A stretch of DNA of 64,000 bases from CAWJFP01 sp963842155 (GCA_963842155.1 CAWJFP010000041.1:1-64000), one strand, 5' to 3'. Shown: positions 1 through 8,448, numbered from the stretch's first letter. The notes: generated by a model from the letters alone, not told the origin. A program made the numbers and translations.

Positions 1-626
1 GGATTTAGGCGCGAGGGGGCGTCCTCGGGCTTCGGCTTCTCAACCAGCCCCTTGGCCGCCATCAGCCTGCCGCGGCCGATCCCGTTGTTGCGCGCGGCGT
101 CGAGGATGCCGTAACGCGAGACATGCGCCCGCGGCACCTCCATGGTGGCGACGAGGTTGCCGCCCACTTCCGCATGCGCCTCGATCATCTGCTTGAGGCA
201 GGGCTTGTCGGCGAGAATGAGGTCGTCGGCGAGCAGGACAGCGAAAGGCTCGTCCCCGATCAGGCTGCGCGCGCACCACACCGCATGGCCCAGCCCCAGC
301 GGCTCCTGTTGGCGCAGGTAAGCCACCTGCCCCGGCGGAAGAAGGAAGCGATCGATCTCGTCGAGCTCGCGCTGCTTGCCGCGCGCGGCAAGCTGGCTCT
401 CCAGCTCGATGGAATGGTCGAAATGATCCTCGATCGCGCTCTTGCCGCGCCCCGTGATGAAGATCAGCTCCTCGATGCCGGCGGCGCGCGCCTCCTCGAC
501 TGCATATTGGATAAGCGGCTTGTCCACGACCGGCAGCATCTCCTTGGGCATGGCCTTGGTGGCCGGGAGAAACCGCGTGCCGAGCCCGCCTACAGGGAAC
601 ACCGCCTTGCGAATGCCCTGAACCAT
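1..626 (-). CDS. galU: UTP-glucose-1-phosphate uridylyltransferase, N-terminal part (cut by window edge)
   Basis: GalU makes UDP-glucose from UTP and glucose-1-phosphate in the cytoplasm for envelope polysaccharides. On the minus strand an ATG at 624-626 follows an AGGAGA-type ribosome site and opens a frame that runs to base 1 without a stop. The N-terminus has the nucleotidyltransferase motif KAVFPVGGLGTRFLPATKAM, then PKEMLPVVDKPLIQYAVEEA, an ITGRGK motif, and near the edge GLVEKPKPEDAPS, all typical of bacterial GalU. About 208 of the usual 290 or so residues are inside the window; the C-terminus lies beyond it. It reads away from the lipoprotein/two-component genes, so their promoters are separate. 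Identification is firm; only the end is unknown. Confidence 0.93.
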   Translation of the reverse strand, partial: MVQGIRKAVFPVGGLGTRFLPATKAMPKEMLPVVDKPLIQYAVEEARAAGIEELIFITGRGKSAIEDHFDHSIELESQLAARGKQRELDEIDRFLLPPGQVAYLRQQEPLGLGHAVWCARSLIGDEPFAVLLADDLILADKPCLKQMIEAHAEVGGNLVATMEVPRAHVSRYGILDAARNNGIGRGRLMAAKGLVEKPKPEDAPSRLN

Positions 627-1155
627 CACGTTGTCTCCTGATAGGCGCGAGCCGCTGCGCGTCACCGAGATAGACGCGACAGCACTGCTCGTATTCCCCC
701 GATCCTCGGCGAATTTCCGGCGCTGCCCGCGTCGGCCATAGCTCTTCAACATTTTGCAAACAAAGAATGAAATTCGGAAAATTGCACGTCCTTCGCAGAT
801 GCAATATAAATATTATGCCGCAGTGCAATATGGGGAATAAACTTCCCCATCCTGCGTCGATAGTTCCAGCGTGGGGTGTCAGGGACCCCGTCTCGAGATG
901 CCGGGGCAATCGCCGGCGACCGCTGCGATAGAGAACCCGCCAACCTGCCGGACCTGCAATCGAGTTTCAGGAATCCGCGCAGCGCGGCAAGAACCGACGA
1001 TGTTGTGACATTTATCTGACGCGATCACGGAATTTTCACGGCGGCACGATATTCGCTAGGCGCACATGCTGAGAAAAAGAGGCGGCGGACCTGCCGGATG
1101 AGGGCTTGGTCGGCGGAAGGGCGATTGCGAGCGAACGAGATCAACGGAAGAGGCG
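627..1155. other. Intergenic region between divergent galU and lipoprotein genes
   Basis: I see no convincing gene here. The stretch 740-870 is much richer in A+T than its surroundings and probably carries the galU promoter. It holds two small dyads: a 7-bp arm at 781-787 matched by 823-829, and a hairpin with arms 831-837 and 843-849. A 56-codon ATG frame from 767 has no ribosome site and was not accepted. Confidence 0.4.
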
Positions 1156-1647
1156 ATGAAACCGACTTGGCGGCACCACTCGGCTCTTTGGCTTGGGCTC
1201 GTCTTGCTGGCGGGCTGCAGCGGCGGCCCCGCTCGGGAGACGCAGCAGGCGGCAGCCGGTATGCCTGCGCCCGCGCCGGCCGTGGCCGTTGCCGTGGCGC
1301 CGACTCTCCCGCCGCCGCAGCCGCCGCCACAGCAGCAGGCCGTGGTGCGCAAGCCGGCGCCCGTCGCTGCGGCCGCAGGCCACGAGGATGTGATCCAGAA
1401 GCGGCTGATCGGCCGCGACGAGGCGGAGCTCCGCGCTCTTCTGGGACCGCCCGCGATGGAGGAGGAACATTCGCCAGGCAAGACGCTGCGCTACAGCGGC
1501 GCGCGTTGCAGGCTTGCGCTCGCGCTTTATCCCGACGTTGAAACACGCGTCTACAAGGCGCTCAGCTATGAGGTGACCGGCGATGACATCACTCCTGAGG
1601 GAAAACGACTTTGCCTGGCGGCGCTCGCGGGCGCTCGGGCAAGGTAA
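1156..1647 (+). CDS. Small lipoprotein of unknown function
   Basis: A 163-residue predicted lipoprotein. The start ATG follows GGAAGAGG. A short basic N-terminus and hydrophobic segment end in the lipobox LLAGC (Cys about residue 21), so the mature protein should be lipid-anchored. After it comes an Ala/Pro-rich linker with runs of PPPQ, then a compact C-terminal domain of about 80 residues (from GHEDVIQKRLIGRDEAELR to the end) containing two cysteines and no domain I can name. Its last 65 bases overlap the following response regulator gene, so the two are probably translationally coupled. I infer, without direct evidence, that it may feed envelope information to the two-component system downstream. 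Confidence 0.75.
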   Translation: MKPTWRHHSALWLGLVLLAGCSGGPARETQQAAAGMPAPAPAVAVAVAPTLPPPQPPPQQQAVVRKPAPVAAAAGHEDVIQKRLIGRDEAELRALLGPPAMEEEHSPGKTLRYSGARCRLALALYPDVETRVYKALSYEVTGDDITPEGKRLCLAALAGARAR

Positions 1648-2422
1648 CGAGGTCGGGCGGAGCGCGGAGACGGGCGCGGAAGGCGCGGCCGGAGCGGCGC
1701 GGATCAGGCTGGTGCTGGTGGACGACGACGAGCCGTTCCGCGAGGCGGCCTCGGGCGAGCTCGGCGACATGGGCTTCGAGGTGGTGGCGCTCGACGGCGG
1801 CCGCGCGCTGCTGGATTATTTCGAGCGAGGCAACAGCGCCGACGTGATCGTGCTCGACTGGAAGATGCCGGGCGGGGCGGGCATCGATCTTTTGCCCCAG
1901 CTGCGCGGCCGCGGCATCAAGCTGCCCGTGCTCTTCCTCACCGGCGTGCCGGCCGCCGCCTATGAGCGCCAGGCGCTCGACGGCGGCGCGCTCGACTTCA
2001 TCGACAAGACGCGGGGTGCGGCGATCCTGGCCAAGCGGGTGCGGCTGGTGGTCGAGGCGGGCAAGCGGCCGCCCGAGCTGCCGGTGGACGAGGTGGTGGA
2101 GCGCGGGCGCCTCACGCTCAGGCCCAAGGTGAGCCGGGCCTATTGGGACGGCCGGGATATCGGCCTCACGGTGACGGAGTTCAACATCGTCAAGCTGCTG
2201 GTGAGCTGCGCGGGCGACCATGTCACCTACCGCGCGATCTACGACTGCGTGCATCGCGCGGGCTTCCTCGCGGGCAGCGGGGAGAACGGCTATCGCACCA
2301 ACGTGCGCTCCTCGGTCAAACGCATCCGCAACAAGTTCCGGGCCGTCGATGGCGATTTCTCCGAGATCGAGAATTTCCCCGCCTTCGGATATCGCTGGCG
2401 GGGCGCAGTTTCTTCACTCTGA
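1583..2422 (+). CDS. ChvI-like OmpR-family response regulator
   Basis: A 279-residue DNA-binding response regulator. The receiver domain starts at about residue 41 (IRLVLVDDDEP); the phospho-acceptor is Asp92 in VIVLDWKMP. The conserved Thr (VLFLTG) and Lys (FIDKT) are present, though Thr rather than Pro follows the Lys. The C-terminal winged helix (LTVTEFNIVKLL to FPAFGYRW) resembles ChvI of alphaproteobacteria, including a FRAVDGDF segment. The ATG at 1583 lies inside the upstream lipoprotein gene but has an AGGTGA ribosome site six bases away. It gives an unusual 40-residue N-terminal extension; no other good start precedes the receiver domain. The partner kinase follows after 145 bases. 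Confidence 0.9.
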   Translation: MTSLLRENDFAWRRSRALGQGNEVGRSAETGAEGAAGAARIRLVLVDDDEPFREAASGELGDMGFEVVALDGGRALLDYFERGNSADVIVLDWKMPGGAGIDLLPQLRGRGIKLPVLFLTGVPAAAYERQALDGGALDFIDKTRGAAILAKRVRLVVEAGKRPPELPVDEVVERGRLTLRPKVSRAYWDGRDIGLTVTEFNIVKLLVSCAGDHVTYRAIYDCVHRAGFLAGSGENGYRTNVRSSVKRIRNKFRAVDGDFSEIENFPAFGYRWRGAVSSL

Positions 2423-2567
2423 GCGCGCCGATCCTGCAAGCGCGGCGCTCGGCGCCGCGCCGCGCAGCGCCGGTTGGCAGCCCGCTCTCGGGCGGGTCGC
2501 GCGAGGGCAAGCGAGGCTTTGGCTGCCGCTATTCCGATGGCGTGCGCTCTGGCGCCTGCAGAAGCGG

Positions 2568-4073
2568 GTGGCTGCCTCCCTCACCCTCAAGCTCATCCTC
2601 CTGGTCGGCATTTTCATCGCCCTGCCGATCGTCCTCTACGGCCAGTTCGAGAACGCCGACCGCGCGACGCGTGAGCTGGTGACCCGCTCGCTCCAGCATC
2701 GCGGCTGGCTGATCGCCGAGGCGCTCAAGCCCGTGCTGGCGGCGCAGAAGGGCGTGCCCACGGGCGACTCGCTCAACGCGGCGCTGGCCAAGTTCGCCGA
2801 CGATGGCACCCGCCTCCAGCTTCTGCTGCGCCCCGCCGCAAGCGCGAGCGGAGGATTCTTCTATGTCGCCTCCGCGCCGCGCAGCGGCGCAGAGGAGACC
2901 GGCGCCCAGCTCGACAGCCTGCAGAAGCACGGCATCCTCTGGAATCTGTCGGAGAGCTGCAGCTGGGATCAGGAGAAGGAGTTCCGCTACGCGCAGCCCA
3001 ACGGACAGGTGGAGGTGCTGAGCTCGGTCATCCCCATCCTCACCGACGGCGACTGTTGGGTGCTGATCTCTTCGCACGCCACGACGGACTATCTCGATAC
3101 CTCGATCGGCCGCCCCTATTGGCAGACGCGCGAGGTGCGAATCGCCGCCATCATCTATCTCGGCGTCGCGGGATTGGCGGCCCTCGTCGCCTTGAGTGTG
3201 CGGCGCAATCTGCGGCATTTCCGCGAGGTGGCGCGCGAGGTCCGCAGCGGGCGCGCCGGCGAGCGCTCCTTTGCCGCGCAGAACATCCTGCCCGAGCTAT
3301 CGAGCGTCGCCGAGGACTTCGACATGCTGGTGCATGATCTGCAGGCAGTGGCGCGGGAGATAAGGCAGACGGCCGAGGACAATGCCCATTCCTTCAAAGG
3401 GCCCATCGCCACCATCCAATCGTCGATCGAGCCGCTGAAGCAGCTCGTGCCGCAGGAGAACGCGCGGGCGCGGCGCGCCATGGAGCTTATCGAATCCTCG
3501 CTCGACCGCTTCAAGTCGCTCGTGGCGTCGTCGCAGATGCTCGACAATCACCGTGCCGACCTGATCGCCGGGCCGCGCCCGCCGATCGATCTCACCATGC
3601 TGGTCGCCGACCTGCTCCGCCGCTACCGCGAGGTGGTGGCCGAACGCGGCGTGCGGCTTATGCGCCGACTCGACGACAGGGTGATCGTGCGCGCGGGCCG
3701 TGGCGTGCTCGAGGTGGTGGTCGAGAACATCCTGACGAACGCCATCAGCTTCGCGCCGCCTGGCAGCGTCATCGTGGTCACCCTCCATCGTGGGCGCCGC
3801 GAGGCCGAGCTGCGCATCGAGGACGAAGGGCCGGGCATCGATCCGGCCAAGATCGACCGGGTGTTCGAGCGCTATTACTCGCAACGCCCTCAACTCGAGG
3901 CGGCCAAAGGCCAAGGTGGCGAAAGCGCCGGAGCGGGCCATTCCGGCCTTGGCCTCTGGATCGTTCGGCGCGACCTGGAGGCGTTGGGCGGCAGCGTCCG
4001 CCTGGCAAACCGCGCGACCGGGGGGCTCAGCGTCCGCATCACTCTTCCCGCCAACGGCAGGGCCGTGGCATGA
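2568..4073 (+). CDS. Membrane sensor histidine kinase, partner of the ChvI-like regulator
   Basis: About 501 residues from a GTG at 2568, the only usable start after the regulator's stop. A first membrane helix (about residues 7-24) and a second (about 190-210) bracket a periplasmic sensing region; a HAMP-like linker follows. The phospho-acceptor His sits in EDNAHSFKGPIATIQ, a divergent form of the usual HELKTPL box. The ATPase domain has an N box (VENILTNAISFAPP), G1 (DEGPGID) and G2 (GLGLWIVRRDLEALGG). It should autophosphorylate and pass phosphate to Asp92 of the regulator upstream. The ChvG/ChvI comparison is based on the regulator; the sensed signal is unknown. Confidence 0.88.
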   Translation: MAASLTLKLILLVGIFIALPIVLYGQFENADRATRELVTRSLQHRGWLIAEALKPVLAAQKGVPTGDSLNAALAKFADDGTRLQLLLRPAASASGGFFYVASAPRSGAEETGAQLDSLQKHGILWNLSESCSWDQEKEFRYAQPNGQVEVLSSVIPILTDGDCWVLISSHATTDYLDTSIGRPYWQTREVRIAAIIYLGVAGLAALVALSVRRNLRHFREVAREVRSGRAGERSFAAQNILPELSSVAEDFDMLVHDLQAVAREIRQTAEDNAHSFKGPIATIQSSIEPLKQLVPQENARARRAMELIESSLDRFKSLVASSQMLDNHRADLIAGPRPPIDLTMLVADLLRRYREVVAERGVRLMRRLDDRVIVRAGRGVLEVVVENILTNAISFAPPGSVIVVTLHRGRREAELRIEDEGPGIDPAKIDRVFERYYSQRPQLEAAKGQGGESAGAGHSGLGLWIVRRDLEALGGSVRLANRATGGLSVRITLPANGRAVA

Positions 4074-4295
4074 GCGCCTCGGCCTGCGGCGGCGGCGCCG
4101 GGCGCCGGAATTTGCCTCTCCGCGATGGCGGGCCGCGCGCCCGGCCGCGCGTCGGGCGTTAGCGCGCGAGGCCGGCGGATCCATGCGCTTGCCGCTCGCC
4201 CGCGCGCATGCTTATCCTCGCGCGACGACGGCCGTCTCGGCGGGCGGTTCGGCGACCGGCGCGGCCTTTCCTTTCCCTGATGCGAGCCAGAGCCC

Positions 4296-6074
4296 ATGAC
4301 GCAGCATCAAGCCTTGGCCTTGGCGCTCATCGGCGGGATGCTGGCGCTCTTCCTCTGGGACCGGCTGCGCTACGACATGGTGGCGCTGATCGCCCTTCTC
4401 GCCGCCATCGCGGTCGGCATCGTGCCCTTCGACAAGGCCTTCTCGGGCTTCGGCAACTCGCTGCTGCCGCTCATCGCCTCGGCGCTGGTGGTGAGCGCTG
4501 CGGTGGACCGTTCGGGCGTCGTCCAGGCGGTGCTGCAGCCGCTCAGGTGGCTCATGCGCTCGCCCTCGCTCGAGGTGGCCGCGCTCGTGACGGCGGTGGC
4601 CTTCTTCTCCGCCGTGATCAAGAATATCGGCGCCCTCGCCATCTTCCTTCCCATCGCCATGCAGACGGCCAAGCGCAGCGACCGCTCGGTCTCCGAGCTG
4701 CTGATGCCGCTTTCCTTCGCTTCCCTCGTCGGCGGGATGATGACCCTCATCGGCACCTCGCCCAATCTCATCATCTCGAGCATCAGGCAGGAGCTGACGG
4801 GCGCGCCCTATTCGATGTTCGCCTTCACGCCGGTCGGACTCGGCATCACCTTGATCGGGATTCTTTTCCTCAGCTTCGGCTGGCGCCTCATTCCGGTGCG
4901 CCGCAAGATCCAGGACGGCGCCGACATGCCCTTCCACCTCGAGGACTATCTCAGCGAGGCGAAACTGCCGGCGACCTCCTCGGTGGTGGGCAAGACGGTC
5001 GGCGAGCTCGAGAGCCTGTCGGACGGGGACATCACCGTGACCGCCATCATTCGCGAGGGCAACCGCCGTTACGTGCCGTCGAGCAACTGGGTGCTGTTCG
5101 CGGGAGACGTGGTGGTGCTCGAATCCGACCCGCATTCCCTCGACAAGTTCGTCGCGACGGCGCAGCTCGAGCTCATCGGCAGCGAGGACATCCGGGAGGA
5201 AGGCACGAATCCGACCGACATCGACGTGGTCGAGGCGGTCATCAAGGCGAATTCGCGGATGATCGGCGCCTCGCCGATCATGCTCCGCTTGCGCGAGCGC
5301 TTCGGCGTCAATCTCCTCGCCGTGAGCCGCGGCGGCAAGCGTAACCGCGCGCGGCTCCATGACGTGCTCTTCGAGGAAGGCGACGTGGTGGTGCTGCAAG
5401 GCAGGGCCGGGACCATGCCCGACACGCTGGCGAGCCTCGGCTGCCTACCGCTCGCCGGCCGCAATCTCCAGCTCGGCCGGCCGCGCAAGGTCTGGCCTCC
5501 GCTCGCCATTCTCGCCCTCTGCGTCGCGCTGTCGGCGACCGAATATGTGCCGGCGCCGATCGCCTTCATGACCGGCGCCGTTCTCATCGGGCTCTTCCGC
5601 GTGCTCAGCCTGCAGGAGATCTACGATGCCATCGATTGGCCGATCCTTATCTTGCTCGGCTCGCTCATTCCGGTGGGCGAGGCGGTGCGCGACACGGGCA
5701 CGACCGATCTCATCGCGGGCTGGCTCTCCGGCGTCTCGTCGCTGATCCCGGTCCCGGGCATGCTCGCCATGCTGCTGGTCATCACCATGGCGCTCACGCC
5801 GCTCTTGCATCACGCGGCGGCCGTCATCGTGATGGGACCGGTCGCGGCAAGTCTCGCGCGCAGGCTCGGCCTTCATATCGATCCTTTTCTCATGGTCGTC
5901 GCGGTCGGCGCCTCTTGCGACTTCCTTTCGCCCATCGGCCATCAATGCAATGCACTGGTCATGGGTCCGGGCGAATATCGCTTCGCGGATTACTGGCGCC
6001 TCGGCCTGCCCTTGTCGCTTTTGGTCGTGGTCCTGGGCGTGCCCTTGATCCTGCTATTCTGGCCGCTGCGCTGA
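4296..6074 (+). CDS. SLC13/DASS-family permease with two central TrkA-C (RCK_C) domains
   Basis: A 592-residue inner-membrane transporter. An N-terminal block of about six helices (residues 5-205) contains the family motif TLIGTSPNLIISS. Two consecutive soluble TrkA-C-like domains lie at about 205-300 and 300-385 (each with GDVVVLxG/ES-type endings). A second helix block follows, with a second re-entrant motif around GASCDFLSPIGHQCNALVMGPGEY. Such proteins carry dicarboxylates, sulfate or related anions with Na+; the RCK_C pair is common in bacterial members and may bind nucleotide. The substrate cannot be read from sequence. It is preceded by a 222-base gap after the kinase in which I see no gene, so it is likely transcribed separately. 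Confidence 0.88.
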   Translation: MTQHQALALALIGGMLALFLWDRLRYDMVALIALLAAIAVGIVPFDKAFSGFGNSLLPLIASALVVSAAVDRSGVVQAVLQPLRWLMRSPSLEVAALVTAVAFFSAVIKNIGALAIFLPIAMQTAKRSDRSVSELLMPLSFASLVGGMMTLIGTSPNLIISSIRQELTGAPYSMFAFTPVGLGITLIGILFLSFGWRLIPVRRKIQDGADMPFHLEDYLSEAKLPATSSVVGKTVGELESLSDGDITVTAIIREGNRRYVPSSNWVLFAGDVVVLESDPHSLDKFVATAQLELIGSEDIREEGTNPTDIDVVEAVIKANSRMIGASPIMLRLRERFGVNLLAVSRGGKRNRARLHDVLFEEGDVVVLQGRAGTMPDTLASLGCLPLAGRNLQLGRPRKVWPPLAILALCVALSATEYVPAPIAFMTGAVLIGLFRVLSLQEIYDAIDWPILILLGSLIPVGEAVRDTGTTDLIAGWLSGVSSLIPVPGMLAMLLVITMALTPLLHHAAAVIVMGPVAASLARRLGLHIDPFLMVVAVGASCDFLSPIGHQCNALVMGPGEYRFADYWRLGLPLSLLVVVLGVPLILLFWPLR

Positions 6075-6167
6075 ATTCGCTTGCGCTGAATTCGCTCGGC
6101 GGCGCTCTTGCGAACGCCGCCGAGAATTTGCCGGCAGGATGGAGCGCGGCGCAGCGCCGCCCGCGCC

Positions 6168-6731
6168 TCAGTGGATGGCGGCGGGGCGGCGCGCTTGTGG
6201 GAGGGAGGAGGGAGGGGCGCCGGCCTGGCGGCGCAGCGGGGCGGGACGACGCTCGCCATCCATGGAGCGGCGCAGCGCCTCGCGCCCGCGCGAGAGGCGG
6301 GACATCACGGTGCCGAGCGGCACCTGGAGCACCGCGGCCGCTTCCTGATAGCTCATGCCCTCGAGCCCGATCAGCAGCACCACCTCGCGCTGCTCGTCGG
6401 GCAGCTGGGCGAGGCCGCGCTGCAGGTCGCGCAGCTCCAAGGCGGCGGGCTGCGAGGCGGGGTGGGAGAGATAGGTCACTACCGTATCGAGATCGACCTG
6501 GGTACCGGCGCGCCGGCGCGCGGCCAGGCGGTCGACATGGACGTTGTGGAGGATGGTGAAGAGGTAGGCGCGCGGGTCGCGGATGGCTTGCCAGAAATGG
6601 CGGCGCGCCAGCGCGCGCGTAAGGCATTCCTGGACGAGCTCCTCGGCGTCATGGGGGTTGCTGATGAGCGCGCGCGCATAGCGCCGCAGGTCGAGAATAT
6701 GGCGGTCGATGGCTTGTTCGAGACGGCTCAT
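6168..6731 (-). CDS. ECF-type RNA polymerase sigma factor
   Basis: A 187-residue sigma-70 family protein of the extracytoplasmic-function type. Region 2 is at about residues 8-75 (RYARALISNPHDAEELVQECLTRAL ... FTILHNVHVDRLA) and region 4 at about 110-165 (LAQLPDEQREVVLLIGLEGM, then SYQEAAAVLQVPLGTVMSRL). Regions 1 and 3 are absent, as expected. The last 25 residues are a Pro/Arg-rich tail. The ATG has an AAGGAA ribosome site. No anti-sigma gene is adjacent: the next minus-strand position downstream is the 3' end of the convergent permease. A 10-bp inverted repeat (6753-6762 and 6858-6867) lies just upstream and could be a control site. The regulon is unknown. Confidence 0.92.
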   Translation of the reverse strand: MSRLEQAIDRHILDLRRYARALISNPHDAEELVQECLTRALARRHFWQAIRDPRAYLFTILHNVHVDRLAARRRAGTQVDLDTVVTYLSHPASQPAALELRDLQRGLAQLPDEQREVVLLIGLEGMSYQEAAAVLQVPLGTVMSRLSRGREALRRSMDGERRPAPLRRQAGAPPSSLPQARRPAAIH

Positions 6732-7476
6732 GGCTGTTCCTTCCCATTTATTGCATTGGCAGGCCGGCGGATGCCCTTCCGCGGGCGCGGACGCTCTCGA
6801 AGATCGTATACAAAGCTGTCAAAGAGAGAGCGCCTGAACGCAATAGAAAGATAGGCACTGCCAATGCCCGAGAGCAACTGGGGGAAATATGTAGGTCGGT
6901 GACAAAAATGTGGGAGGAGAAGAGGAGGGTGTAAACGGCAAGTTGCGTGGGAGGATATTTCTATGATTGGCGGGCAGAATATAAATTACTGGCAAAATCA
7001 GATCGCTATCTGCTACGAATATTTATACGATCTCTATTACCTTCTCCAATACTTGTCGCGCCAGCTCTTCGTGGCTTAACGATTCCAAGGCCTTAAGAAT
7101 GGCGGCCTATTCTGTATTGACTAGATACGGGGTTGAATTTCAAAAGACCCCCTACATCTAGCGATGCGGCAAACTCAGCAATCAAATTGCCCCAGCCTGC
7201 GCGCCAAGCAGGGCCGCCTTACCTGGGTGCCGGCGCGGGGCCTGTTTTCTCGCTCGCGACCGGCCTGGTTTTCCGCCCTCGGGCATGACGCCTGAGAGAC
7301 ATATCTCGACCGCTGACGCGTGACTTCCTTGCGCCCGATTGCCGCCTGCCATAACTTGATGAGCAAGAAAGAAGCGGATCGTTCTTTGACAGGCGACCGT
7401 GACGGATGCAATCTGAGGCGCTGGAGCTTTTGCTGCGACGGGCTCCCGTATCCTCGCAACCTCCGGGGGAAACGAC
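6732..7476. other. Gene-poor, partly AT-rich intergenic region
   Basis: This 745-base gap between the divergent ECF sigma and histone-like genes holds one candidate short gene (6963-7079, listed separately). Bases 6840-7170 are clearly poorer in G+C than the flanks. The rest (7080-7476) shows no convincing reading frame. A TTGACA at 7386-7391 could be a -35 element for the histone-like gene, but the matching -10 (CAATCT at 7409) is weak. Confidence 0.4.
6963..7079 (+). CDS. Candidate 38-residue Tyr/Leu-rich small protein
   Basis: An ATG at 6963 follows GGGAGG (6949-6954) with an eight-base spacer, one of the best ribosome sites in the window, and opens a 38-codon frame ending TAA at 7079. 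The peptide begins MIGGQNINYWQNQIAICYEY and continues with a Tyr/Leu-rich stretch (LYDLYYLLQYL) ending SRQLFVA. It contains six tyrosines, one cysteine and little charge, so it may be an amphipathic, membrane-associated helix. Codon use is AT-rich, unlike neighbouring genes. No family is recognised. It could be a chance frame in a low-GC gap; the ribosome site is the main support. Confidence 0.4.
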   Translation: MIGGQNINYWQNQIAICYEYLYDLYYLLQYLSRQLFVA

Positions 7477-8241
7477 ATGGCCAAGACAGTATCCAAGCGC
7501 AAGAGGAAACCGGCTTCCAAGAGCAAGGCGGTCCGGAGCAAGGCGCCGAGGAAGGCGAAGCGGACGACCGCCGCGCGCGCGCGAACCGCGTCGCGCACGG
7601 CAAAGCGCCGACCGGCTCGCGGCAAAACGGCGCGGAAGCCGGCGGCGCGCGCGGCGACGAAGCGGCGCACCACCACGCGGCGCAGTGCGACGGCAAGGCG
7701 AGCGTCCGCCCTGAAGCGTCCAGCGAAGCGCGCGGCGCGCGGCGCGCGTACCGCCACCCGCAAGACGGTACGCAAGGCGACTTCCACTGCCCGCAAGGCT
7801 GGCTCGACCATACGCAAAGCGGCTTCGACCGCCCGCAAAGCGAGCTCGACGGCGAGCTCGACGGCCGGCAAGGCGACGCGCAGCGTCGCGAAGGTGGTCA
7901 GCACGGTCACCAAGGCCGTGACCGACGCGGCATCGAGCGTCGTTGCCCATGTGCCGTTGCCGCCGACCTTGAAGCCGGCGGCAAGCCCAGCCCCCACGCC
8001 GAGGCCCGCCGCGCCGCCGGTGCCGCCGCGTCCGACATTTTCGCCCAGCCACTACGGAACGCCCGGCACGACCCATGGACCGGGCGGCTCCTATGGCGGC
8101 ACGGGCGGCTCGCAAGGCACCGGTGGCTCACAAGGCACTGGCGGCTCGCAAGGCGCCGGCACAGGCCATAGCTCGACCCACTGGCCCGGCGGCGGCTCGG
8201 GCGGCGGTTCGTCAGGCTCGGGGGGAAGCTCGAACAGCTGA
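7477..8241 (+). CDS. Histone-H1-like basic nucleoid protein with Gly/Ser-rich tail
   Basis: A 254-residue protein in three parts. Residues 1-85 are extremely Lys/Arg/Ala-rich (KRKRKPASKSKAVRSKAPRK and similar), like the C-terminal tail of eukaryotic H1 and bacterial H1-like proteins. Residues 90-150 carry heptad-like repeats of the form STARKAG/STIRKAA/STARKAS. The C-terminus is Pro-rich (TPRPAAPPVPPRP), then Gly/Ser-rich with three GGSQGT units. No catalytic domain is present. Binding to DNA through the basic half is expected from composition alone. The ATG follows GGGGGAAA. The Gly/Ser tail is not something I associate with bacterial H1-like proteins and may be a disordered or self-associating region. 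Confidence 0.72.
   Translation: MAKTVSKRKRKPASKSKAVRSKAPRKAKRTTAARARTASRTAKRRPARGKTARKPAARAATKRRTTTRRSATARRASALKRPAKRAARGARTATRKTVRKATSTARKAGSTIRKAASTARKASSTASSTAGKATRSVAKVVSTVTKAVTDAASSVVAHVPLPPTLKPAASPAPTPRPAAPPVPPRPTFSPSHYGTPGTTHGPGGSYGGTGGSQGTGGSQGTGGSQGAGTGHSSTHWPGGGSGGGSSGSGGSSNS
8104..8157 (+). repeat. Three 18-bp tandem units coding GGSQGT
   Basis: Three in-frame 18-base units (8104-8121, 8122-8139, 8140-8157) encode GGSQGT, GGSQGT and GGSQGA in the tail of the histone-like protein. Synonymous differences (TCG/TCA, ACC/ACT) show the units are not brand new. A related GGSYGGT unit precedes them. Confidence 0.85.
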
Positions 8242-8293
8242 AGGCCGGCGGCAAGAGCGCGTGCGGCTTGCCCCTCCCGCGGAATTCGCTAGA

Positions 8294-8448
8294 GCGTTTT
8301 CACGTCGAGTGGAAACGCGAAAAGTCCGAGGCACCGCACGCGCGGTGCCTCCACTTGTGTGGTGAAAAAATGCGGGCCGGTTGCCCGCAGGCGCTCGAGC
8401 GGCCGGAGGCAAGATATGCTGGAGCGATTCCGCGTGAGCGGATATCGC
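8294..8448. repeat. Cluster of three palindromes between convergent genes (REP-like)
   Basis: Three stem-loops lie in the 269-base gap between the histone-like gene (+) and the hydrolase (-). The first has 10-bp arms 8294-8303 and 8309-8318 with one G-T pair. The second is a perfect 10-bp stem, 8328-8337 with 8342-8351, and a four-base loop. The third has arms 8424-8433 and 8438-8448 with one bulge. None is followed by a good T-run in either direction. They look like extragenic palindromes of the kind common in alphaproteobacteria and may also end transcription. Confidence 0.6.

Noticed and set aside
767..937. A 56-codon ATG frame in the galU upstream gap
   Set aside because: No ribosome site, and the region looks like promoter DNA with small dyads rather than coding sequence.
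6753..6867. 10-bp inverted repeat flanking about 100 bases upstream of the first ECF sigma gene, considered as a miniature transposon
   Set aside because: No target-site duplication and no second copy seen; the arms are too short to claim a mobile element.
7386..7414. TTGACA with a 17-base spacer upstream of the histone-like gene
   Set aside because: The -10 (CAATCT) matches only two of six consensus bases, so it was not listed as a promoter.
8104..8157. Regular 18-base repeats considered as a CRISPR or other array
   Set aside because: They are in frame, encode GGSQGT, have no spacers and lie inside a gene.
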